Shown: positions 1 to 6,123, counted from the stretch's first letter. The stretch: DNA of 10,305 nucleotides from Candidatus Sulfotelmatobacter sp. (GCA_030049565.1 JASIKQ010000325.1:1-10305), one strand, 5' to 3'. Made by a program: numbers and translations. Notes: a model not told the origin generated them from the letters alone.

Positions 1-326
1 GCATCGAGAATCGCTGGGAGCGGCACCGCCGCAGCAACAGGTCCTTTGTAAATGGCATCGAGGCCCTCGGCCTAAAGATGCACGTTCCGGCAGAGCACCG
101 CATTCCGACTCTGAACACTGTTCGCGTGCCCGAGGGCGTAGACGAAGCCAAAGTCCGCAAGCACCTCTTAGATGGCCCCGGCATCGAAATCGCCGGCGGT
201 TTTGGGCCGCTCGCGGGCAAGGTATTCCGCATCGGCGTGATGGGCCCACTGGCCACGGAAGAAAATGTGCAATTCTTCCTGCGGGAGTTTAGTAAGGCCT
301 TGACCTCGGAAGGATACCAGCGCTAG
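1..326 (+). CDS. Class V aminotransferase, C-terminal part (alanine/serine-glyoxylate type)
   Basis: This is the last 107 residues of a gene cut by the left edge; the reading frame is open from base 3 to the TAG at 324-326. The visible part matches the small C-terminal domain of PLP-dependent class V aminotransferases: a segment PTLNTVRVPEG, then GIEIAGGFGPLAGKVFRIG followed by MGPLA, the conserved region carrying the arginine (in VFRIG) that binds the substrate carboxylate in alanine-glyoxylate and serine-pyruvate aminotransferases. The family moves an amino group from alanine or serine to glyoxylate, giving glycine, in the cytoplasm. The PLP-binding lysine lies upstream, outside the window, so the exact substrate cannot be judged. 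A methionine at base 78 is internal and not the true start. The downstream oxalate-CoA-ligase-like gene is in the same orientation, hinting at a shared glyoxylate/oxalate theme, but a 207-base spacer separates them. Confidence 0.88.
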   Translation, partial: IENRWERHRRSNRSFVNGIEALGLKMHVPAEHRIPTLNTVRVPEGVDEAKVRKHLLDGPGIEIAGGFGPLAGKVFRIGVMGPLATEENVQFFLREFSKALTSEGYQR

Positions 327-533
327 TTACGCTTGGATCGTGAGGACGCGGCTGAAAGGTTTGCTGAGAAACTCGGTTTTGGGTAGCGCAGCGCGGTTGC
401 TTTGGGTGACCCAGCGCTTCAAGCGCTGCGGCAAAGCCTTGCTTCCCCGTGAGGGCTTTAGCCCCTGAGGTCTCCCGCCCGAGCGTTTCAGCAAACTCTG
501 AACCACGCTTCTTCAAAACGAAAGCAACTACGA
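327..533. repeat. Palindrome-rich spacer, REP-like
   Basis: This non-coding spacer contains three closely packed short palindromes: TGGGT-G-ACCCA at 403-413, AGCGCTT-C-AAGCGCT at 413-427 and GGGCT-TT-AGCCC at 453-464. They are bracketed by a 9-base perfect inverted repeat, GTTTGCTGA at 359-367 and TCAGCAAAC at 488-496. No convincing gene is visible inside. The arrangement resembles the dispersed extragenic palindromic elements that, from memory, are frequent in Acidobacteriota spacers, but only one copy is in this window so repeat status is an inference. It may also act as a terminator or mRNA-end structure for the aminotransferase, though no T-tract follows. Confidence 0.45.
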
Positions 534-2051
534 ATGACACTGAAGTCCGTCGACACGCTTCTGGATGTTTTGCATTTCGCTGACAGTCACACCGCCGTTA
601 TTGTTCCCGAACTCAGCCTGCACGTCAGCTACGATTCGTTGCGGCAGCAGGTCATCGAGATGGCGAATGCCCTGGCCTCTTCTGGCATTCGCCGCGGTGA
701 TGCGGTCGCCATCGCCCTGCCCAATGGGCTGCGCGCGATTGTGAGTTTTCTCGCCGCTTCGATCGCCGGCACGGCAGCGCCCCTGAATCCAGCTTATCCC
801 TACGAAGAGTTTCATTTTTTTCTGGGCGATACGAATGCCAAGGTTCTGCTTTGCCCGCCTGTAGGAGCGGAGTTTGCCCGCACGGCGGCGCTCGATCGCA
901 AGATTCCAGTCTTATCGGTCGAAATGGATGAGCGCGGCAAGGTCAGCATCGCGGGCGCACCCTCCGGCGCGAAAGCGACCGAGCCTACGGCTGATGACAT
1001 TGCGCTCGTCCTGCACACCAGCGGCAGCACGGGCCGTCCCAAGCGCGTGCCTTTGCGGCATTTCAATCTGGCAGTGTCAGCGGCAAACATTGCCAACACC
1101 TACGCGCTATCGGAAGACGATGTTTCCATGTGCATCATGCCGCAGTTTCATATCCATGGCCTGATGGGCTCGACCATGTCGACCTTGCTTTCCGGAGGCG
1201 CGGTAGTGGTTCCGACAAAATTCAATGCGCTGACGTTCTGGCGAACAGTAAAAGAACACCGTGTTACCTGGTATTCGGGCGTACCCACGATGCATCAACT
1301 TCTGCTCGCCCGTGCGCATCACAAGCCGCCCGAGGCGCGTACCTTGCGGTTCATTCGCTCATGCAGCGCGCCGCTTTCCAAAGAACTGATTGACAGGATC
1401 GAAGACATGTTCGGAGTGCCCTTCGTCGAAGCTTACGGCATGACCGAAGCCTCCCACCAGATGACGTCCAATCCTCTGCCGCCACGGCACCGCAAGGCCG
1501 GGTCGGTGGGCGTGGGCGCCGGTCTCCGCCTCTCTATTATGGATAAAACCGGCAATCATCTCGGCAACAACCAGCGGGGCGAGGTCGTGATTCAGGGCGC
1601 GAACGTGTTTCGCGGGTACGAAAACAATCCCGAAGCCAACGCTCGCGCTTTCGTCAACGGGTGGTTTCGTACCGGCGACGAGGGCCTGCTTGATCAGGAT
1701 TGCTATTTGCATCTGACTGGCCGCATAAAAGACATCATCATTCGCGGCGGGGAAAACATCGCCCCGCACGAAGTCGATGAGGTTCTATTGAAACATCCCG
1801 CCGTGGCGGCAGCGGTGGCGTTCGGCTGCTCGCATCCCACGCTGGGCGAGGAAGTGGCCGCGGCAGTGGTCTTGCACGAGCCGCACGGAGCCACCGAGTC
1901 GGTGCTGATCAAGCATTGTCACGAATTTCTGGCGGAATATAAATGTCCCAAGAAGATTTATATTGTAAAGAGCATTCCTACTACCGCGACCGGGAAAATC
2001 CGCCGGCGTGCCGTTGCCGCCGCGCTCGTGGATAATCAACAACGCGCATGA
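534..2051 (+). CDS. AMP-dependent acyl-CoA synthetase, oxalate--CoA ligase-like
   Basis: This 505-residue protein is a complete ANL-superfamily ligase. It shows the ATP-binding P-loop LHTSGSTGRPK (160-170), the A5 motif AYGMTEASHQM (300-310), the A7 motif GWFRTGD (376-382), the hinge region GRIKDIIIRGGENI starting at 396, and the C-terminal catalytic lysine K488 in TATGKIRRR. Such enzymes activate a carboxylate as an acyl-AMP and then transfer it to CoA in the cytosol. The text around A5 (MTEASHQMTSNPLPP, then GSVG) and the stretch RFIRSCSAPL closely follow the AAE3/Pcs60 group characterised in plants and yeast as oxalyl-CoA synthetase (EC 6.2.1.8); this is recognition from memory and a different short-chain acid remains possible. 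The N terminus aligns with that family from the first Met, supporting the ATG at 534, although no good Shine-Dalgarno precedes it. An oxidoreductase of the ketopantoate reductase family follows after 48 bases and may be co-transcribed. No oxalyl-CoA decarboxylase or formyl-CoA transferase is present in the window. Confidence 0.88.
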   Translation: MTLKSVDTLLDVLHFADSHTAVIVPELSLHVSYDSLRQQVIEMANALASSGIRRGDAVAIALPNGLRAIVSFLAASIAGTAAPLNPAYPYEEFHFFLGDTNAKVLLCPPVGAEFARTAALDRKIPVLSVEMDERGKVSIAGAPSGAKATEPTADDIALVLHTSGSTGRPKRVPLRHFNLAVSAANIANTYALSEDDVSMCIMPQFHIHGLMGSTMSTLLSGGAVVVPTKFNALTFWRTVKEHRVTWYSGVPTMHQLLLARAHHKPPEARTLRFIRSCSAPLSKELIDRIEDMFGVPFVEAYGMTEASHQMTSNPLPPRHRKAGSVGVGAGLRLSIMDKTGNHLGNNQRGEVVIQGANVFRGYENNPEANARAFVNGWFRTGDEGLLDQDCYLHLTGRIKDIIIRGGENIAPHEVDEVLLKHPAVAAAVAFGCSHPTLGEEVAAAVVLHEPHGATESVLIKHCHEFLAEYKCPKKIYIVKSIPTTATGKIRRRAVAAALVDNQQRA

Positions 2052-2084
2052 TCTGCGTAACAATCAGATCTGTACAACAATCAG
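2050..2084 (+). repeat. Short hairpin and 9-base direct repeats between ligase and reductase genes
   Basis: A 6-base stem GATCTG (2050-2055) pairs with CAGATC (2065-2070) across a 9-base loop, starting on the ligase stop codon. The word AACAATCAG occurs twice, at 2059-2067 and 2076-2084, a period of 17 bases. No T-tract follows, so it is not a typical intrinsic terminator. Function unknown; it may be chance. Confidence 0.3.
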
Positions 2085-2099
2085 CGTGAGTGAACAAAG

Positions 2100-3068
2100 A
2101 TGAGATTCCTGATCGCCGGAGCCGGCGCCATCGGCGCCTACATTGGGGCGCGCATGGCGCAGGCCGGATGCGATATAACGCTCTTTGCGCGCGGGCCGCA
2201 CCTTCGCGCCATGCAGGAGCGCGGTGTGCAGGTCAAGAGTGCTGAGGCGGATTTCACTGCAAAGCCTGCCGTCATCGGCTCGTTCGAGCAAGCTGCTCCA
2301 TTTGATGTGGTTTTCCTCGGAGTAAAGGCGCATGCGCTGACCCAGCTTGCCCCACAGTTGAAGCTGGTGTTGGGGCCCGAAACAGCCGTGGTCAGCACCC
2401 AGAATGGAGTTCCCTGGTGGTACTTTCAGGGCTTCGGTGGCGAATTCGATGGAATGCAGCTGCAGCGGGTTGATCCCGGCGGCGTGATCGCCAGCGCGAT
2501 TGACGCCAAGAGCGTAATTGGGTCCATCGTTTACTTTGCGACGGAAATCCCCGAGCCCGGCGTGGTTCAGCACATCGAGGGAAACCGCATTACGCTCGGC
2601 GAACCGGACGGCACGCGCTCCGACCGCTGCCGCAAAATTGCCGAAGCCCTGATCGCCTCCGGCTTCCGCTGTCCCGTGACTACCCGCATCCGGCACGAAA
2701 TCTGGGTCAAGGTGCTGGGCAACGCGTCATTCAATCCCGTGAGTGCGCTCACCCGGGCAACGCTCGCGCAGATGGCGCGCGATCCGGGCGTGGCCTGGGT
2801 AATCCGCAGCGTCATGGAGGAAGTAGAGGCGGTCTCTCACAAATTAGGCATGGAACTGCCAGTTTCCATCGATCAGCGGATCGCAGGCGCCGAAAAAGTG
2901 GGCGAGCATAAAACTTCGATGTTGCAGGACCTCGAAGCCGGTCGGCCGATGGAGTTGGAAGCTCTGGTGGGATCGGTGCTGGAAATCGGAGAAAAAGTTG
3001 GGTTGCCAATGACCTGCACACGCACGGTCTATAACTGCGTCAAGCTGCTGGGCAAACGGCAAGATTAG
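2100..3068 (+). CDS. Ketopantoate reductase family (2-dehydropantoate 2-reductase) oxidoreductase
   Basis: This 322-residue protein has the two domains of the PanE/ApbA family. The N-terminal Rossmann fold begins at once with the dinucleotide-binding loop GAGAIG (7-12). The C-terminal helical domain carries the catalytic lysine K204 in IWVKVLGN, the substrate-contact asparagines N208 and N212, and the signature TSMLQDLEAGRPMELEAL (272-289) with S273 and E285, which correspond to Ser244 and Glu256 of the E. coli enzyme. The family reduces 2-dehydropantoate to pantoate with NADPH on the way to pantothenate and CoA. All key residues are present, so it should be an active reductase. However, the QNGVPWWYF segment (101-109) is typical of a large paralogous group of uncertain substrate, and no other pantothenate gene is adjacent, so the substrate may be another 2-oxo acid. 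Placement 48 bases after the CoA ligase suggests joint expression. No strong Shine-Dalgarno is visible before the ATG. Confidence 0.85.
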   Translation: MRFLIAGAGAIGAYIGARMAQAGCDITLFARGPHLRAMQERGVQVKSAEADFTAKPAVIGSFEQAAPFDVVFLGVKAHALTQLAPQLKLVLGPETAVVSTQNGVPWWYFQGFGGEFDGMQLQRVDPGGVIASAIDAKSVIGSIVYFATEIPEPGVVQHIEGNRITLGEPDGTRSDRCRKIAEALIASGFRCPVTTRIRHEIWVKVLGNASFNPVSALTRATLAQMARDPGVAWVIRSVMEEVEAVSHKLGMELPVSIDQRIAGAEKVGEHKTSMLQDLEAGRPMELEALVGSVLEIGEKVGLPMTCTRTVYNCVKLLGKRQD

Positions 3069-3199
3069 GCCCAATGACCAATGCAAGCTAAACCGAAAAA
3101 GATTGCCCGCGTCGTTCCTAAGTGCACTTTTACGCCGTCGCCACCTTGCGCGCGCGGCAGTGAATAGTCGGTGCTGTTTCCCCGCAAGGCCATTCGCGC

Positions 3200-3205
3200 T
3201 ATCTT
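3200..3205 (+). promoter_or_regulatory. Possible -10 box just before dapA
   Basis: The hexamer TATCTT ends 6 bases before the dapA ATG. If it is a -10 box, transcription would begin at or within a base of the start codon, giving a leaderless message. No good -35 hexamer is seen at the usual distance, and there is no Shine-Dalgarno to suggest otherwise. Weak by itself; it gains weight from the same arrangement at neighbouring genes. Confidence 0.3.
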
Positions 3206-3211
3206 ATTACC

Positions 3212-4342
3212 ATGCAACTTCGCGGCTGTGGCACCGCTCTGGTCACACCATTTCATCAGGATGGCTCCATCGACGATACTGCCCTGCGCAACCTCGTCGC
3301 CTGGCAAATCGAGTCGGGCATCGATTTTCTCCTCGCCTGCGGCAGCACCGGCGAAACCCCCACGCTCACCCACGACGAATGGCTGCGCGTCATCGACACC
3401 ACCATCGAAGTCGCGGCCGGACGAGTTCCCATTGTCGCCGGAGCCACTTCCAACTCCACCCATGACGCCGTCGAAAAAGCGCAAGAAGTCGCCGCGCGCC
3501 CCGGCGTCGACGCCATCCTCACCGCGTCCCCGTATTACAACAAGCCCACGCAAGAGGGCCAGTACCGCCATTTCAAAGCCATCGCCGAAGCCGTTCCCGA
3601 CAAGCCGATCATTCTCTACAACGTCCCCGGACGCACCGCCGCCAACATCGAGCCCGCCACTCTCGCTCGCCTCGCCGAAATTTCCAACATCGTCGGCGTC
3701 AAAGAAGCTAGCGGCAACATGACCCAAATCGCCGAAGCCATCAACGCCGTCCCGGAATCGTTTTTAGTTTTTTCGGGAGACGACGCCCTCACCCTGCCCG
3801 TGATCGCGCTCGGGGGAGTAGGAATTATTTCGGTCGCCTCCAACGAAATCCCAAACGAAATGGCGAACCTAACCCGTGCCGCGCTTAATAATGATTGGCC
3901 AACCGCGCGCAGCATTCACCGCAAATATCTGGCGTTAATGCAGGCCAACTTCATCGAATCGAACCCACTCCCGGTGAAAGCCGTTCTCTCGATGATGGGC
4001 AAGATCGAGGAAAATTACCGCCTGCCGCTTCTGCCTATGCGCCGCGACACGCGTTCCAGGCTGCACAAAATCGCCACCGAAGCCGGATTAATCTCCCGGC
4101 CCGAACAGCCCACGCCGCACACTGCCGAATTTTATATTTATGAAAACTGGGCCGCGGGCCCACACAAAATCGTTCTGCACCGCGGCACCTGCGGCCAATG
4201 CAACCAGGGCAAAGGACGCCCCGCCGGCCACGACGCCAACCACTCCCGCTGGCACGGTCCATACCCCAATTTATCTGCCGGCCGCCAAGCCGCCCACGCC
4301 ATGCCCGGCATCCTCATTCGCAGCGAGTGCAAGTGCGTGTGA
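3212..4342 (+). CDS. dapA: 4-hydroxy-tetrahydrodipicolinate synthase with extra C-terminal Cys domain
   Basis: Residues 1 to about 294 form a complete DapA TIM barrel. It condenses pyruvate with aspartate semialdehyde, the committed step to diaminopimelate and lysine. Visible active-site elements are GSTGE (44-48; S45 and T46 take the place of Thr44-Thr45 of E. coli), SPYYNKP, YNVPGR with Tyr136, and the Schiff-base lysine K164 in VGVKEASGN. Normal DapA proteins are about 290-300 residues and end near the motif EAGLI. Here the frame continues without a stop for about 80 more residues to TGA at 4340-4342. The extension (FYIYENWAAG, then GTCGQCNQGKG, WHGPY, and a terminal SECKCV) holds two cysteine pairs, C327/C330 and C373/C375, and looks like a separate small domain. 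No in-frame ATG, GTG or TTG lies at the junction, so a second independent start is unlikely. The start at 3212 has no Shine-Dalgarno, but a TATCTT box (3200-3205) suggests a leaderless message. A lost stop codon or sequencing error at the junction cannot be excluded. Confidence 0.94.
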   Translation: MQLRGCGTALVTPFHQDGSIDDTALRNLVAWQIESGIDFLLACGSTGETPTLTHDEWLRVIDTTIEVAAGRVPIVAGATSNSTHDAVEKAQEVAARPGVDAILTASPYYNKPTQEGQYRHFKAIAEAVPDKPIILYNVPGRTAANIEPATLARLAEISNIVGVKEASGNMTQIAEAINAVPESFLVFSGDDALTLPVIALGGVGIISVASNEIPNEMANLTRAALNNDWPTARSIHRKYLALMQANFIESNPLPVKAVLSMMGKIEENYRLPLLPMRRDTRSRLHKIATEAGLISRPEQPTPHTAEFYIYENWAAGPHKIVLHRGTCGQCNQGKGRPAGHDANHSRWHGPYPNLSAGRQAAHAMPGILIRSECKCV

Positions 4343-4352
4343 CGCAATTGCT

Positions 4353-4540
4353 GATTGTTGATTTTTGATTGCTGATTGCGGCTGTCCAGAGGTTTTGTCA
4401 TGCCGAGGCCAGCGTTGTGATTGGCTTTGCCGCTCGCAACGCGCCGTCGCGCGACCTGCTGTTTCGTAGTGGCATCTCAATCACGCTTTTCGCCAAAGCC
4501 ATACACACTTTGACAAATCAACAATCAGGAATCAACAATC
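4353..4540. repeat. 188-base spacer element with 26-base imperfect terminal inverted repeats
   Basis: The spacer between dapA and dapD is framed by two low-GC arms: 4353-4378 and 4515-4540. The right arm reverse-complemented matches the left at 22 of 26 positions. Each arm itself is two copies of the word GATTGyTGATT (y = C or T) or a near variant, set 3 bases apart. Inside, GGCTTTG (4423-4429 region) and CCAAAGCC (4493-4500) form a further inverted pair. The arms differ sharply in composition from the GC-rich surroundings. The interior has no convincing gene. It may be a small non-autonomous mobile element or a dispersed intergenic repeat; no clear target-site duplication was found. Confidence 0.5.
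4510..4539 (+). promoter_or_regulatory. Probable dapD promoter
   Basis: A perfect consensus -35 box TTGACA lies at 4510-4515, and AACAAT (4 of 6 matches to TATAAT) at 4534-4539 after 18 bases. Initiation would fall around 4546-4548, only a few bases before the dapD ATG at 4550. The -10 region lies inside the right inverted-repeat arm, so that repeat may have supplied part of the promoter. This would make dapD independent of dapA transcription and almost leaderless. Confidence 0.45.
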
Positions 4541-4549
4541 AACCATCCT

Positions 4550-5377
4550 ATGTCCCTCCAATCCTCCATCGAACGCCTGGCCGAGCAAAGCGAACTCGAG
4601 AACAATCCCGATGCGTGGCCCGTGTTTCTTGAATTTCGCGACGCACTCACCCAGGGCAGGATTCGTGCCGCCGAAAAGATCGACGCACATTGGCAAGTCA
4701 ATGCATGGGTGAAACAAGGCATTCTGCTCGGCTTCCGGATGGGGGCGCTAGTTGAGACGCGCTCGGGCTCGCTCGCCTTCGTCGACAAAGGGACTTTCCC
4801 TGCCCGCCAATTTTCTCTTCCCGATCGCGTCCGCATCGTACCTGGTGGTTCCTCGGTTCGCGTGGGCGCCTACGTGGCTCCGTCCGTCATTTGCATGCCA
4901 CCCATGTTCATCAACGTCGGCGCCTACGTCGACGAAGGCACAATGATCGACTCCCACGCACTCGTCGGCTCCTGCGCGCAGGTCGGCAAACGGGTTCACC
5001 TCAGCGCCGCTGCCCAGGTCGGTGGTGTCCTCGAACCGGTCAATGCTGCTCCGGTCATCATTGAAGATGATGTTCTGGTCGGAGGAAATTGCGGAATCTA
5101 CGAAGGGACGCTAGTGCGTCAGCGCGCCGTTCTCGGCGCAGGAACAATTCTTACCCGCTCCACTCCGCTTTATGATTTGGTTCGTGACGAAGTCTACCGC
5201 GCTATGCCCGACTCGCCGCTTGAAGTGCCCGAAAGCGCCGTAGTCGTCCCCGGCTCACGCGCAGTAAGAAAAGGCCAAGCCGCAGATTTAGGAATCTCCC
5301 TCTACACGCCGGTAATTGTGAAATACCGCGACGAAAAAACCGACCGCGGCATTGAACTGGAGGACTGGCTGCGGTAG
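4550..5377 (+). CDS. dapD: 2,3,4,5-tetrahydropyridine-2,6-dicarboxylate N-succinyltransferase
   Basis: This 275-residue protein is almost the same length as E. coli DapD (274). It transfers succinyl from succinyl-CoA to tetrahydrodipicolinate, the first step of the succinylase branch toward meso-diaminopimelate and lysine. The N-terminal helical domain (1 to about 95) includes the conserved [19 protein letters not shown] segment (44-62). A left-handed beta-helix of hexapeptide repeats follows (about 100-215), with the family signature [17 protein letters not shown] (131-147) and VGGVLEP (157-163). D134 and E185 (in IYEG) correspond to catalytic Asp141 and Glu189 of the E. coli enzyme. The start is supported by alignment of the N terminus; there is no Shine-Dalgarno at normal distance (an AGGA at 4527-4530 is 19 bases away), and a promoter-like pair sits directly upstream. 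Following dapA by 207 bases, it belongs to the same pathway; dapB, which makes its substrate, is not in the window. Confidence 0.95.
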   Translation: MSLQSSIERLAEQSELENNPDAWPVFLEFRDALTQGRIRAAEKIDAHWQVNAWVKQGILLGFRMGALVETRSGSLAFVDKGTFPARQFSLPDRVRIVPGGSSVRVGAYVAPSVICMPPMFINVGAYVDEGTMIDSHALVGSCAQVGKRVHLSAAAQVGGVLEPVNAAPVIIEDDVLVGGNCGIYEGTLVRQRAVLGAGTILTRSTPLYDLVRDEVYRAMPDSPLEVPESAVVVPGSRAVRKGQAADLGISLYTPVIVKYRDEKTDRGIELEDWLR

Positions 5378-5407
5378 ACAAAGCTCCGATAGGGTTCTCG
5401 TATGCGA

Positions 5408-5430
5408 TTTACTTTATGATATAATGTAAA
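5408..5430 (+). promoter_or_regulatory. Palindromic operator containing the antitoxin-toxin -10 box
   Basis: TTTACTTTAT (5408-5417) and ATAATGTAAA (5421-5430) form an inverted repeat matching at 9 of 10 positions around a 3-base centre. A perfect consensus -10 box, TATAAT (5420-5425), lies within it. Type II antitoxins usually repress their own promoter by binding such palindromes, so this is the likely autoregulation site, where binding would directly cover the -10 box. The predicted transcription start (about 5431-5434) coincides with the antitoxin ATG at 5434 and there is no Shine-Dalgarno. No good -35 box is visible at 16-18 bases. Confidence 0.6.
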
Positions 5431-5433
5431 GCG

Positions 5434-5652
5434 ATGTCCGAAGCGACTCTATCTTCCAAGAACCAGATCGTCATTCCGCGCGAGGCCCGCGAAGCCCTGC
5501 AGCTTAAACCCGGCGATAAGCTTCTCGTTCAAATCCACGGTGGCAAGATTCTCATATTGGAGAAGCCCAAGTCCTATCACAAGGCGATTCTGGGCCGCGG
5601 TAGCGCCTTTCCAAAGAACTATCTGAAGAAGGAAAGGCAAAGTTGGAGATAG
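5434..5652 (+). CDS. vapB: AbrB/MazE-type antitoxin (VapB-like)
   Basis: This 72-residue protein has the SpoVT-AbrB swapped-hairpin DNA-binding domain at residues about 3-46: TLSSKNQIVIPREAREAL followed by LKPGDKLLV and a second strand pair ending in ILILEKP. The family binds palindromic DNA as a dimer. The C-terminal tail (about 47-72, basic and short) would be the part that wraps and inhibits the partner toxin. The toxin gene overlaps its stop codon by 10 bases, the classic two-gene toxin-antitoxin layout. A near-perfect palindrome with the -10 box lies immediately before the start, consistent with self-repression. The ATG at 5434 is the only start that keeps the whole domain, and it lies so close to the -10 box that the message is probably leaderless. 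AbrB-type antitoxins pair with several toxin families; the name VapB is chosen because of the PIN-domain partner. Confidence 0.88.
   Translation: MSEATLSSKNQIVIPREAREALQLKPGDKLLVQIHGGKILILEKPKSYHKAILGRGSAFPKNYLKKERQSWR
5629..5637 (+). promoter_or_regulatory. Shine-Dalgarno deciding the toxin TTG start
   Basis: The purine run AAGGAAAGG lies within the antitoxin coding sequence and ends 5 bases before TTG at 5643. It is the strongest ribosome-binding site near the toxin N terminus and supports TTG initiation, with translation coupled to the antitoxin. Confidence 0.6.
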
Positions 5653-6095
5653 CGCGCTTCCGTGCTTCCCTCCGCAGCCACAGGCGCTTCGCGCTCGATA
5701 CCTGCATCTTCATCTACCAGTGGGAGGCCAATCCTCGCTATGCGCCCTTAGCGGACTGCATTTTTTCCTCTCTGGAGCAGGGCGATTCGTCCGCTGTTAC
5801 CTCGACCATTACGATGACCGAGCTTCTGGTTCACCCCTATCGACAGAACGCTCTAATGAGAGCTAATGACCTCTTTGGCCTCCTATCAACCTATCCGAAC
5901 CTGGAGTGGGTGGCGCCGCATCTTGAGATTGCCTCGCGTGCTGCTAAAATCCGCGCACAGTTTGGCCTGCAAACGCCAGATGCACTGCAAGCAGCGACCG
6001 CAATCCATGCTCAAGCCACGGCCTTTCTAACGAACGATCCTGTGTTTGAGCGCGTGAACGAACTGGAAGCCATCATTCTTGATCAGTTCCTTTAA
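5643..6095 (+). CDS. vapC: PIN-domain ribonuclease toxin (VapC family)
   Basis: This 150-residue protein is a PIN-domain nuclease, expected to cleave RNA with a Mg2+/Mn2+ centre and to slow growth when freed from its antitoxin. The four acidic residues of the family are all visible: D19 in FALDTCIF, E60 in TMTELLV, D113 in TPDALQAA and D132 in TNDPVF, so the enzyme appears intact. It begins with TTG at 5643: no ATG or better start lies before D19, and a good Shine-Dalgarno (AAGGAAAGG) stands 5 bases upstream. The first 10 bases overlap the end of the antitoxin gene, which favours coupled translation with antitoxin made first. The RNA target cannot be told from sequence; known VapC toxins cut initiator tRNA, other tRNAs or 23S rRNA. 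It converges with the leftward HAD gene, with only 24 bases between the stops. Confidence 0.9.
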   Translation: MEIARFRASLRSHRRFALDTCIFIYQWEANPRYAPLADCIFSSLEQGDSSAVTSTITMTELLVHPYRQNALMRANDLFGLLSTYPNLEWVAPHLEIASRAAKIRAQFGLQTPDALQAATAIHAQATAFLTNDPVFERVNELEAIILDQFL

Positions 6096-6103
6096 TAACT
6101 GTC

Positions 6104-6123
6104 CTGAGCTAAACCTGGCTCAG
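6104..6123. terminator. Weak stem-loop between converging genes
   Basis: CTGAGC (6104-6109) pairs with GCTCAG (6118-6123) over an 8-base loop. It sits between the toxin stop codon and the end of the leftward HAD gene, whose stop codon it overlaps. Position suits a two-way terminator, but the stem is only 6 bases and no T-tract follows on either strand, so the call is tentative. Confidence 0.3.

Noticed and set aside
2064..2696. Leftward open frame (210 residues) over the ketopantoate-reductase-family gene
   Set aside because: Antisense to a well-conserved gene, no recognisable motifs.
3069..3211. Gene or RNA in the 143-base spacer before dapA
   Set aside because: No coding potential, no riboswitch-like (lysine) structure that I can recognise, only a weak -10-like hexamer at its end.
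3065..3727. Long leftward open frame (220 residues) opposite the start of dapA
   Set aside because: It is very glycine/aspartate-rich and lies antisense to strongly conserved DapA codons; the pattern is that expected from the complement of a GC-rich gene.
4140..4361. Rightward frame starting at ATG 4140 in the dapA tail
   Set aside because: Considered as a separate gene for the extra domain, but it is in a different frame; the Cys motifs lie in the dapA frame.
4343..4549. CRISPR-like repeat/spacer array
   Set aside because: The repeated words are short, imperfect and inverted, with no regular spacers and no cas genes.
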